Assembly: GCA_037179385.1 (NCBI GenBank)
Contig: CM074195.1
Coordinates: 10,307,787 to 10,371,786 of the forward strand
Source of the DNA: Holothuria scabra
Lineage: Eukaryota; Echinodermata; Holothuroidea; Aspidochirotida; Holothuriidae
Direction of reading: 5' to 3'
Length of the DNA: 64,000 nucleotides
Shown: piece by piece, positions 1 to 12,400 of the stretch
Position numbering within the stretch: the stretch's first letter is position 1
Layout of the letters: each line of letters begins with the position of its first letter
Notes under the pieces: generated by a model
Told to the model about the DNA's origin: nothing
The model's database searches: none
The model's input: the letters and a program-made list of their open reading frames with translations, nothing else
Position numbers and translations under genes: made by a program

Positions 1-119
1 TAATATAAGTTTTGGTACTCTGCATTGTTTGAATTAGCAGTCAATCAAAAAGCTGAGCCAATTGAGAGTTTCTGTTACCCTATACTAGAAGTGTAGTTTG
101 GGGTGAGAGGATTGTCCCT
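1..119. mobile_element. TTAA-flanked MITE, family A (left-truncated)
   Basis: Ends with gtttggggtgagagg, a few bases and ccc, followed by TTAA at 120-123. The interior (actctgcattgtttgaa, gctgagccaattgaga) matches the right half of the full copy at 39988-40278. The left part is outside the window. Confidence 0.7.
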
Positions 120-123
120 TTAA

Positions 124-176
124 TACGTAGGTAGGTTAGGAGATATGGAAGTGTTTGGGGTGAGAGGGTCAGGCCT
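124..176. mobile_element. Second family A terminus
   Basis: Another copy of the family A right end (gtttggggtgagaggg, then aggcc) directly follows the first and ends at TTAA 177-180. Only about 50 bases are present, so it is a remnant or a duplicated terminus. Confidence 0.5.
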
Positions 177-396
177 TTAAAGCACCTGCCTAAAACCAGA
201 GGATGAATTCTTTACAAATTTAAATTTCATGGTCAGTTGAACTAATGCAATAGAGCAGTGCATATTTTGGTTTTAGGGAAATGATGTGTTCATTTACACT
301 GCTTTTTAAATTTTTAACAAAATTGTGCAACTATAAAACATTAACTAAATTCTTCTCATTCTTTAATAGTAATCAGTTTTCATAATTTCTTCACAG

Positions 397-463
397 CAAT
401 CAATCACTCTCAGAGATATGGTCGCCCATAGCAGCACTGTCTCTGTCATACGAGAATCAGGAG
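397..463 (+). CDS. ATP13A: ATP13A exon: start of actuator domain
   Basis: Acceptor ttcacag ends at 396 and donor GTATGG starts at 464. The exon encodes [20 protein letters not shown] plus two residues, matching the start of the P5B actuator domain (human ATP13A3 has a TLHDMV stretch here). It ends in phase 1. It is the most upstream exon I can see; the preceding 396 bases are intron and repeat. Confidence 0.9.
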
Positions 464-3400
464 GTATGGCTGAAATTTTTACTTTACAGTGAAGGTTAAG
501 GGAGGATGGACTGTGCATTAGCATGTGATAATGCATGTTTGGAAGGTTAATGCAAGCAGTGCACAAGAATACAGTCTTAGTGCATCCAGCAGTAACATAT
601 AAACCACTGAGAGTGCATGATCATGTTGTAATGAACATTTCCACAGTTTTTTAAACATGTTCATTCCTTGTAACAATATTTCCTTGCAAAAAACCAAAAA
701 GCGGCAAATTTCCTTTGGTTCAGGTTTTCTAAATGGCCACATTTTAAAACAGCTTAACCCTAAGTACAATGGGGTTGTCCTAGATGACTGTGTTTATATG
801 GTACTGTGAGTTTATTCTGGGATAACAAGTGGCCACCTGATGCTGTTGTGCTGGCAGTAGAAGTCAGTATATGAAAAAGTATAAGTGAATGTCCATTTTC
901 ACGTACCATTTAAAGTGTTTTGTTTCCAGCCAAGTTCTGTGTGCACAGAAAGAATGATCGAGGGCAAAAGTGGGCATGGAGCTAAAGAGAAGAAACTTTT
1001 AAAAAGGTTCTAATCTATTTCGCTCCTACTCATCTTCATAAATCTTGCAGTATGTTTGAAGAATTCAGGTTCTGTATGATATAGGCTTTATACACAGTAG
1101 CAGCATAACAGTAGTCAGGAAACTGTGGAATTATTGTTTAAAGGCCTGATCAGAATATTGGTAGCACATTTAAATTTCTTGATGGTTTAAGAAACAGGTT
1201 TTAGCTCTGCAAGTTGACATCTGTCTGGGTCAGCCAGAGCTTCCTTAACTTTACGGTTAGTTAGAGGGAATTTTCAATTTGCAGATAAGCCTAGAATTGA
1301 AGAAAAATCCTGGGATGGACATGCTAAAGATATTTTGAAGTAATATATTGTTAAAGGGCCAGAGCATTGGCCCCAAACTTTTTTTTGAAGCATCCTCGAA
1401 GTCTTGCAATTTTGTTCTTATTTCTCTTCAAAGTATCTTTCTTAATAGTTTAGGACTTCAATACTGCATATTGAAGATAAACCAAGCAGGGACTCCTAGA
1501 AAATTTTACATTAGAGGAGAAAATACTGTCTCATGACTCCCAAGAGCCAATCATGACACAGGATAGTGTACTACACTATATCAAGTTGGGATAACTGCTC
1601 TTGCCCTTTAATCTGAGATCCTCTGGAGTGAATAATTTAGGAAGCTAACAATGTTAGGGTGAGAATTATATGTCTCTCCGGTAAGAATTTTACTTCACAG
1701 TACATGAGTTATATAGTTAGTGAGATAAGATTTATCACCTCAACCTTGTAAGCTACTTGTTACCCAGGTAGCAAACTTATACGGGCCCAAAATGGGTAAT
1801 CAGTATGGGCCCATTTAATTTTGCATCCAAGATTAATAAAGGCCCCCTCCATATGAGTAGCCCACATCCATGAAGGATCTTGTAGGGCTGACCCGTATTT
1901 CCCCCACATATCAGTCATTTACATGGGCCCCAGAGCTATCCCAGATGGGTCATATAGGTCATGTGGGCTAGCCTATATGGACCCCTTCTTAATCTTGGGT
2001 GCAAAAATCATATGGGCCCTATATCAGCAAAAAGGGGATGCTATCTGGGAATCCAGCTGTGGCAACAGCCTTTTTTCCAGATGTTGGGCACTATCTTATG
2101 TTCCCTACTACTTTTGTGAATGTGGAGCTTCACAGTACTTAAACAAGACCAGAGACCGAAGGTTTTGGTCTGACTCTATCAGGAATGGTTAACCTCAGAC
2201 AATCCTGGTATCCATGGATACATATCGTTACATGAGTGAGGAATTAACAATTCAGTTCTGTTTTTACAAATTTCTGACCAGACACATTTTCAAATTGTAC
2301 AAACAACCCTTACTATGAAATTCAAAATTTTAATTTGTTGCGTTACTCTGAAACTCTGAAATGTGAAAATTGACCAAAATCCTCTGCTACAAAAATGATG
2401 AGCACTGCCATGTGGAAAAACTCTCCAACACCCTATTGAAACATTGGTGTCAACTTCATATGCCCCGTAAAAAGTCACAGGATACTCAGTCTTTCTACTG
2501 GCTGCATGGTCAGGGTTAGAGCATCTAACTTGCAGACTGGAAGTCTAGAGTTCGACTCCTGGCCGGGTCATACCGCAGACTTTAAATATGGAACCTACAG
2601 ATATTGTTCTTGCTGTTTATCTTAACCCTTTACTGTTGTGCTCCAATTGGGGCATATTTGCGTGCCTCGCTGTCTCTGCGTGTGTGCACAGCCCCGTGGT
2701 GCAGATACTTTAGATTAGTTAAAGATTAACCCTTTACCGTTGTGCTCCAATCGGGGCATATTTGCACGCCTCGGGAGTGAGGGGAAAAGCGGACGTAGCA
2801 CGTCCCGCATCAGCTTCTGTAGGCTATTGACCCTGTGACCTTAAACTATTGTCTCTCTCGTTGTTGTGGCTGAATTTTCGGGTAGCTACTTGCAGTTTCG
2901 AGCTCCGCGTGAAACAGTAAAGATGGGTGACAGCCGCGCTCTCCGTCTGGGTCCAGAAGGACCCGAACAACGGTAAAGGGTTAAGCAATAGAGAAGGGAA
3001 AACAAGCCACTGAGCCACAACTTGAACAAAAAGCCATTATTACTGGCCTGACTTAAACCAGGTGGTTTGAAACTGAGCTTTAAAACTCCATGTAACTAAT
3101 TGGCTTACTCAGCCTTCCAAAGTATGTATTCTGTATTAATTTTTGTTCTGTTTACAGATGTGGATGAAGTAGGGAGTGATACCCTGGTGCCTGGTGACAT
3201 CATACTAATACCACGTAAGGGATGTGTCATGAGTTGTGATGCTGCCCTTCTGAGTGGAAACTGCATCGTCAATGAAAGCATGCTCACAGGTAAGCAATCT
3301 GATGATGAAATGGTTTTTTTCAGTCGATGATAAAGTACCACTTTTCAGAGTAGCCTTTAAAAGTGTGTGCTGATTTCAAAAATGGTTTGAAATTAAAACA

Positions 3401-6400
3401 CTTTTTCTTTGGCTTGTGGTAGAAAAGAGGTTAATGTTTTTATTGCATCTTCAAAGTTGTGAACATGAAAGTATAAAGTTGCAGGTATATTAAGGCTTGG
3501 ATAGTTAAATGGGATGTTACCACATATAAACCAGAAAAGGTTATATAGACGAATCCAGACAGCAAGTGATGGTCTGATTTCAGTCAGCCATAAATGGGGT
3601 CCGTCACCTTTTAATCTTTGGTATCCTTCCTTACCTGTATCATGGATTGTTGTACACTGAATTGTATCTTGATTCCATCAATTTCACCGAATATGAGGGT
3701 TTGAACTACCCATGTCCTACCCATGACCAAGCCTATGAAGAGATACAGTGATTCTGTGTCACATAACTGTGGTTATAAGTTTTTGAACACAGTATTATTT
3801 GACCTGACATGGCATCTACATTTCAGGTGACCTAGATGTTATACATGAGATGGTTGTTTGTTTGTTTGTTTATTGTCTATGGTTCTTCTTTGCAGGAACT
3901 CAGCTATCCCCAAAGAGGGTCTATACTAATGAATATGATATGCCTTTGTCTTTTCATTCTGTTCATACCTTTGTTCTCTATCAGTTTAATTATGGCATTT
4001 TATTTAGACAGTGCTTCTCTAATTCACCTTCAGGAGAAAGTGTTCCAGTAACGAAGACCCCTCTACCAAATCCTCCACCCACAGAGGGAGCCCCCACTAC
4101 TTCCTATGACCCAGATACACATAAGAGGCATACCTTATTTGGAGGTACACAGGTCATTCAGACAAGGTCACATGGGCCCGAACGTGTGAGAGCAGTTATA
4201 ATCAGAACAGGTAGGCTTTTTTAGTGATTAACCCTTTCTCTAGGGAAGGGTGTCCATCCCACCATACTGCACCATGTATTATAATACATGTACACAGTAC
4301 GTGTGTACTGGTTCTGCGAAATGTTTTTTGTATGGATGCCACCATATTTGTGCTTGCTATGCCCAAAGAGGATGCACATGTGTTCAACATCTCCTCTTCA
4401 AGCCTATTCCATGTCCAAAACGCAATTACACTTCATAGGTTCATAATGAGCTAAGCCGGGATGCAGCTGAGTGCTATGGTTTTGCAGCGAAACCACCTAT
4501 ATAATAATGGTAAATTCTGGGTTCGCAGCGAAACCATGCATTGTGAAGGGGTTGAAGGAGGAGTTTGAGTTGGTTTGTTAAATATGAAATTTTTCCAAAC
4601 CTCTAAAGCTTTCTTCATATACAGTATTAATGCAAAATATTCCAACTTTTGCAATCCCCATACAAATAATCACTTCATGAGTGAGTAATGAACGATTTAA
4701 TGTATTTTTCGAAAAATTTGTGAGAAGACACTTTTCACAAAATGGTCAAGTTAGTTACCTTCTGACCAATAATGTTCCTTCAGTGGTTAGAGCATCCGAC
4801 TTGCAGTCAGTAGGTTTTGAGTTTGACCAATGGCCAAGTCATACTGAAGACTTAAATAAAGGCACCTACATTTGTGTGGCTTTGGTTTAACTTGTACATG
4901 AGAAATGGGATCATAACTGCTACTATTTGGCCCATCTCGAACATTGCATGTTGAAAGAGCATCCAACTCTCACTGAGAATGTTCAAATTCCTGGTCTCAC
5001 CAAAGACCTTAAAAATGGAACTTACTTCCCCTGTGCATGATTCTCTGGATATGCAATGGACATAGGGAAAACAATCCAGTGCATCTCAACTGGATGGCCA
5101 AGTGGTTAGGGAATCAGACTGGCAGCGGGGAGGTCAGGAGTTGGAGTCCTGGCCATGTTTATGGTATATACCCTGTACTTACCCACTGAAATCATGACTG
5201 ACTGCCTGGTCAAGTGGTTAGAGCATCAGACTTGCATTGGGGGAGTTGGAAGTTTGACTCCTGGCCAGGTCATACCGAAGACTTGAAAAACGAAACCTAC
5301 TGCCATTGTGCCTGGTGCTCAGCATAAGCAATGGAGTAGGTAAAATAAGCCAGTGAGCCACAACTGGAAAAAAGGCCGCGGCCGGCTCGACTTGTTGGAA
5401 ACGGGGCCATAAAACTCCATCTAACCTAACCTGACCTCTCAATTGGAAAAAGGGTGCGGGTGCAGATAGGTTAAACTAAACAGTTTTAAGTTGAGGCATA
5501 ATGCTCTATCAACTGGAAAGTTTCATTTTAAAGTGTATTTTAAAAGTTCTCTTTTATTGTCTGTTTGTATTTTGTCATACAGGTTTTAATACAATGAAGG
5601 GGGATCTAGTAAGATCTATTTTGTTTCCCAAACCAGTGGGATTTAAGTTCTACAGAGATTCTTTGAAGTTTATTGGAATGCTTGGTTTCCTTGGTAAGTG
5701 TCTAATTATTGTGATATGTGATTGTGATAAGTGTAGTTTTTTTTAAAAATGTGATTCAATGCTTTTAGGAGCAAAATGGTGTTGAATATTGTTTTTAGCA
5801 GAAGTAATCTTATCTTGTACAGCTTTGGTATTGAAGATGGCAGAATATCTGAAACAGCATTCATTTCAGCCGAGTACTTAATAATGTGTTCTGTTTATCA
5901 AGTTGTGTAGAAAAATTATTTCAGCCTGTTTTGATATTATTACAGGGAGGCACAAGTTGATTTGGGTTTAGCCAGGGTTACCCTACAATGAATTGGTATT
6001 AGATTTTGATCGGATTTTCATTTTCAAAATGTTTAAATAAAGGATTTGTACCATAGGAATATGAAAATATATGTACCAAGTTTTTTGTGATATCACATCG
6101 ACAAACAGCTTTTATATCAGGGCTGTATGTTTGATAAAAGCTGTCTGTTGGTGTGATATTATGAAAAAAAATCAGTTCATTTATCATCTTCATAGACCTC
6201 TGATGCAAATTATACATTTTCATCAGTTCTCAAATTTTTTACTCTTAAGACCAGAAATGGAGGAGATGTGAACAAGGACCCACAAAAATCAGATAGAAAT
6301 TCGATCTGAATTCGTTGTAGTGTAGGCCTTTAGACAACCCATCATTACTACATGTTAGGCTATCTGAAGAGTCAACTGAATTACAAGTTCTTTTCATTTT

Positions 6401-9400
6401 GTATTTCCATTTTCAGCTTTAACTGGCATCATCTACTCAATTGGTATACTAATTCATGTCAAGGTATGTACCACTGTGTTTGAAACATTGACCCTTCAAA
6501 GAGCAATAAGTGGAAAAATAAGTAGTGCTCTTTTGTGGGATTGATAGTGACACATGGTTGAGAATTATTTCTATTATTCATGTAACCTATGGTGTTGTGA
6601 TCAGTATTCACAAAATCAGGCATGTCCATTTTGTAGCAAAAGTCTTCCACTCTTTGAGACTAAAAGATGTGACATTGAGTTCTTTTTCAAAGGTGAACAA
6701 GTCTCACCCCAAAGAGTGAAAGTATCATCTTTTCAATATATACTTTTAGTCCCTCCTTTAATACAGACCTGCAGGTAATAATTTCTAGACTGTTGAGCTA
6801 ATCTGGGAATTTCCCCTTGATAAATAATTATTAATATGCTCATATGTATTTTATCTTTTTTATCCTTTTCCTTTAAAGGCCTGTGTAGATGACATTATCT
6901 ACAAAGCATTGGATATTATCACAATTGCTGTGCCCCCTTCCCTTCCTGCAGCCATGACAGTGGGTACAGTCTATGCCCAGGCAAGGCTGAAGAGACAAGG
7001 CATCTTTTGTATAAGCCCTCAGAGGATAAATGTTTGTGGCAAGCTTAAATTGATTTGTTTTGACAAGGTTAGTGAATACCTTCAGTTGTAAGTATTGTTG
7101 TCATTTTAGGTATTTTTTTCTAAGAGAATGCATGAGGCATAATGCAGGTTGGGATGCCCATCCACACCTTCTTGCAGGACGTTAATGTCCACAAAACTAT
7201 CACTCCCTTCCTGTTTGCTATTTTTGCCTCTAAGCACAGTTGATTGTTTATTAAAGTGTAGTCACAGTTTTTTGTGTGACTGGAACAATGGCATTAAACT
7301 TAAAGGGTAGTAATCTCTACCTGGCACTTTTGTATGTTCAAAGAGGAAGAATAAACATGTACTGGTCTAGGATAACTGGTGATTATTGGCCGTATTTGAT
7401 AACCAAATCAGTATCCGAGTATTTGATAACCAAATCAGTATCCGAGTATTTGATAACCAAATCAGTATCCGAGTGTTTGCAGCATGGTGTTTTAATATGT
7501 TGAATAATAGATTGGTAACTTTGGTCACAAGTAGAATTAACAGGTGAGCTTAAGGAAAAAGCAAACTTTTGCATAATGATGCAATGTCACATTTTGGTAA
7601 AAGATTAAGTTAAGGTTGTGAAGATAGTTATAGACAGTCAAAGAAAGAAGCTGAGTAAACTATCACATAACTGCAGTTTACCATTTGAGATTGTGTAGAA
7701 AAATGCAAACATTTGATTCCCCAGCACATTACTGCTACATAAAGGTAAGAGTCAGATCAGTGACATGCAATTGCCAACATTTGCAACAATTATTTTTGGA
7801 ATTTGCAATTTCAGCTGCACTTAACTGGGGAGCCATCAGGAGCTGGTGTGTGTATGTATGTGTGTGTGTGCATGTGTATGTGTGTGTGCGTGTATGTGTG
7901 AGCTTGTAAACGATACCTTGCCGGTACAGGCCGCTCACGAGAGCTGAAGCCTCGCACGTCTCTCCTCGCTCACGCGGAGCTCGTAACTGGCGTAGCTACC
8001 CGAAAATTCGGACACTGCAATGAGCTCTGTCCTGTGATATGCAACAGCCCACCCTCGCTCGCGGCATTCAAGTGCCGCGTGGCATAAACGGCTAAAGGGG
8101 AATCCCGACCATTTCCTTGCGGGGAACAGTTCTGTGTACCCGGTAAGGCATTGAATACGGGTATGCCCTGTGAGTGTGTGTGTGTGTGGGGGGGGGGGGA
8201 AACATGTCGCCATTTTACTATGATAGAACATGTAATTTCCAAGGAGAGGTGGCATCATCAGTTGACACACATATATGGGAAAATTTTGGGGCTAAAACAC
8301 CTCACAGATTGCCAGAAGTGATATGTTTATTTTTATGAAGATACTGGAAATGACATATGTATGAAGTGGATTCTTCCTCTTCATTTATGCCTGACCTCAC
8401 TTCCTACAAATATATGTCACTGAAGTAGTGACATTGACATATTATATGTTACCAAACTCAGAAGGAATTGCAAATGTTACAAAAAGAGACTAGCCTACAT
8501 TTTGGTTTGTTTAAAAGTTAATGTTTACTTTCTTTAGAGAAATCTGAATGTAAATATTAATTATTTGGGCAATTTTGCAACAAATTCAGAAAAGGGTTAT
8601 TCTGTTAGTAATTCTTATTGAGCTAGGAATGACCAAATTTTTCATGATTTGTTAAGGCATCTTAACTATATTTTAGTATTTTCATATCTCTCTGTTTTCC
8701 TGTTTGGATCTTTTTAATAGACTGGAACCTTAACAGAAGATGGTTTAGATCTTTGGGGAGTCGTACCCTTACAAGATAGACATTTCCTCCCAGCTGTGCA
8801 AAAACCCTCGGAGCTAACACAAGGTCCAATTGTTGCTGCCATGGCAACATGCCACTCCTTAACAATGATAGACAATAAGCTATCAGGTGACCCGTTGGAT
8901 CTTAAAATGTTCGAGGCCACTAACTGGGTATGTTACATTTCGAATATTTGTATTACAAAATTTGATTTTGAAATGGTTGCCGAGATAGGTATGCACAAGA
9001 TTAAGTTTTGTTGCAGTTGGAGGTTTAAAATGTGATATTCCACAGGACAGTTTAGTTATTTAGTTTGCTCAGGTATTGTCATATCAAAGACCATGCTAAG
9101 TACACATTTGCAGTCTGAAGGTCATGTGCTATGACGAAGGGAAGGGTTCTTCTTGTTCACTTGTACCAGCGTCACCTTCCAGTGCATACAAAATCGTGGG
9201 GAATACCTTTATTATACTAGCAGTTTTGTAAATACTACTTTCATCAGTTAAATGGCCCAATCAAAAATGAAAAGATGCTAAGTGGGGTTATAAGATTGTA
9301 TAAGAATTTCTTCAAATGCTATGTAGTGGGACCAAATTATTTATGCTTGCAGATTGAATGTTCTGCATCCTTGGCCTATAGGAGTAACATCAGGTTTGTC

Positions 9401-12400
9401 AACATAGAACTGCAACAGGTCGAAAGACAAAGAAAAAAAATGGAATGTGCATATTTGTAATAGTTTTCTGACCTTTTCCAATTATATATGCAAAATTTGT
9501 TGATAAGGTCTGAAATAAACTGGTTTGAAAGGGACTTTGTAGTGATGGCTACATCCAGAAAAATTATTGAAGACAAATTATGAGGAACTGTCTATCTTTG
9601 CTTGTAATAATTTAATAAAATAAATTAATGTTGTGTACTGAAGAAGGTATTTTTTAAGGGTAATGTGGACTCTTTTGAGAAAATATATCAAGTTGTCACA
9701 TTTCAGTTGCATATTTACCAACCGTTCCTTTTTAAGCAGGAACATTTCTTCTCAGATTTTTAAACCCTATAAAAATGGGAACGTCCTGTTTTTCTGACTT
9801 TAACAGTTTAAAACTAGAAAATGTGGTTACGTACCGTAACCACAATGGACATGACATTGTGCTAGTCTTTGGCTGCCCATGTAGGGGAAGGATGGACTGC
9901 CTGGTTAATCCGACGGACAACAGGGACGTAGATCTGGTATGTGGTTTGGGGGACAAAAATTTTCCAACAGACTATGTTGAACCCTCTATCGTGTTCAGGA
10001 CCGGAATGATCTATAAGCAATCCACCCTATGAAAGCGAGTGCACAGGCCTACATACACACACAACCAGACACACATACACCCCCATAATGACATGCACAT
10101 ACACTCAAAGTGACGTTTTCAAGAAGCCCCCCATATCCTAAAATGTTATTACATTTTGGTTATTCTCCCCCCCCCTTTTTTTTTGTTATTTTAAATCTGC
10201 CTGAATTATTGGAGGGGCAAAGCCTATGTTTGCTTCCCCCAATATTTTAATTGGTGTTGCAATTAGTGTTTAATTTCCAAGGGTTACCCGGGTACCCACT
10301 CGCCATCGTATAACCCGGTTCCAAATCTACTACACAAAGCTTAAATATTTTGCATGCGAAAAAGATTACCCAATTTACGCTTTTGCCCACGGTAATGGAC
10401 AAAAATATTTTACAATTAATTTGGTAAACATTCTCGGGGCCTGAGAATGAAGAGAACCCTAGAAATTATGTGTAAGTTTGTTTGTGTTTTGTGTTTAACA
10501 TGTACCAAATAAATAAATCAAAAAGTTTGAAAGTTGTTTGTACTTTATTTCCTGAAGTTGAAATTTTTATCAGCGTGCGGCCCGATCGCGCGCTATCGTC
10601 ACGTAGTGAGTTACTTCTCACACATCACATGTACGTCACTTTGTTTTAATCTTGCACGCAAGCAAGCTGTCCGACGGTAATTCAAAATCACACCGTACTT
10701 CACGCAGAAACTAGCAGACACATCACCCCGCCCAGCTTGCAGAGACAGTGCCCGTAGCGTTCGGCATGCTAGGTAAACTGAGCCTTGCATGTATACGATC
10801 TTAATATGACGGTATGACACCTCTGTAATACCATGTCCGGATGTCAACATGAGGCTAGCTACGTGAGAACGTGCATAGCCCTGAAGTGAAAATTCCAACG
10901 TGCATTGTGCATTAATGTGAGAGAAGTTCACGAACATGACGTCTTTTGTTTACAATCGGTAATTTTGGACGTGCAAGAGAATACCATAATACAGGGCTCT
11001 GATTGGTTGATGTTTTTAAACCGGTGTTTTAAAAGGAGAAGCTTCGAGCTCTTAGGATGCTTGCTTTTAGAGTAGGAAAGCGTCCCAAAATTTAATATCA
11101 AATTGATAGAGGCCATGGAAAGTGCTTATTTTCTTATTTGACTGTTTTCTGTTACGTTTCTTTGGGATCATGGCCACTACGCGTCCGGTCGTTCCACTAT
11201 AGACTAAAATACACTTAAAATAGGGGTGAATGTTGTTGGCTGTGTGTGGTGTTTAAGGCACAATAGATGTTCCAACAATGGCCCTTTCTCGTTTCTTTTA
11301 CTTGTCATTTTGATTTAAAAGGAGATGATAAAACCTTATGACAAATCAAATGAATGTGATGATCACCTCTCCAAAACAGCTGTAAATATTATTATGCATG
11401 TCTTACATAGAGCATGCCTAACAAAATGTTCTTATCTTTTTAGTCAGCGAAACACCAGGTGCCCGACGGGTATGGCGATTTGGTACCCGTGTCCTATTTT
11501 TAGTAGGGCCTAACCGTGCAAAGGCACTGGTTGCAATTCTGTGCCCGCCACCGAGGATTGACAAACCTGTCCGACAAAAGTACATCAAGTGTGTAGTAAC
11601 TAAATTTGGCTCTGATTTAGAACAATTGCCCGGAATGAAGTGAACCTGCGAATGTACGTGCAATTAATGTACACTAGTTACGTTTACTTTTGACCTCAGC
11701 TGGCCTATGCCAATCGAAAACCTATAATGGTTTATACGTATGGTAAAATACGAGATTTGCATCGAAAATTCGGACTTGAGGTTTGATTGCACTTTGCCAT
11801 CTGTACGACATTATGTGAAATTCTTTTTGTTTATACGTTCAATCCGGGTCATATATTGCTTGTACACGATCACAATGAACCGTACATAATGACTTTATAC
11901 TGCTGAATGCTGCGCCAAACCCGGCACTTACACTACTGTACACATTTTGTACATTCCTTAACTGAAAGCAGTTCAAACAGAGACATCGTAACATGTCGCT
12001 AAGCTGAAATTCCAGGGAATTGCCACAAGAAAATTATACTAATGTTTTCAAATTTATACAATTGTCTTTATAATCACTTCATAAGTCAAACGTAAAATTT
12101 ATTTAGCGACCAAACAGTTCCAGGCTACTAAATAAAGTGATGTTGAAAATACAGACCAAAGTAGGACAGCATCCCTCGTTCATGACTGCGTCATATGTAA
12201 AGTAACAGGCATATGGCCTACTTAATATTAATATTAGCTTACTTAATATTACTATTAGCCTACTTAATATTACTATTAGCCCACTTAATATTACTATTAG
12301 CCTACTTAATATTTAAATGTCGAGTATTTGAGGAAAAATGTACCGCATTTCGTAATTAGCGACATTTTTCACACAATCTTGTCACATACCGGTCTCCTTT

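Noticed and set aside
3850..4224. A 124-residue open frame overlapping an ATP13A exon
   Set aside because: The part before 4034 is intron that happens to be open; the AG at 4032-4033 and homology start the exon at 4034.
9775..10032. An 85-residue open frame on the plus strand
   Set aside because: No recognisable domain, a same-size frame on the opposite strand, and it lies in a likely inserted element.
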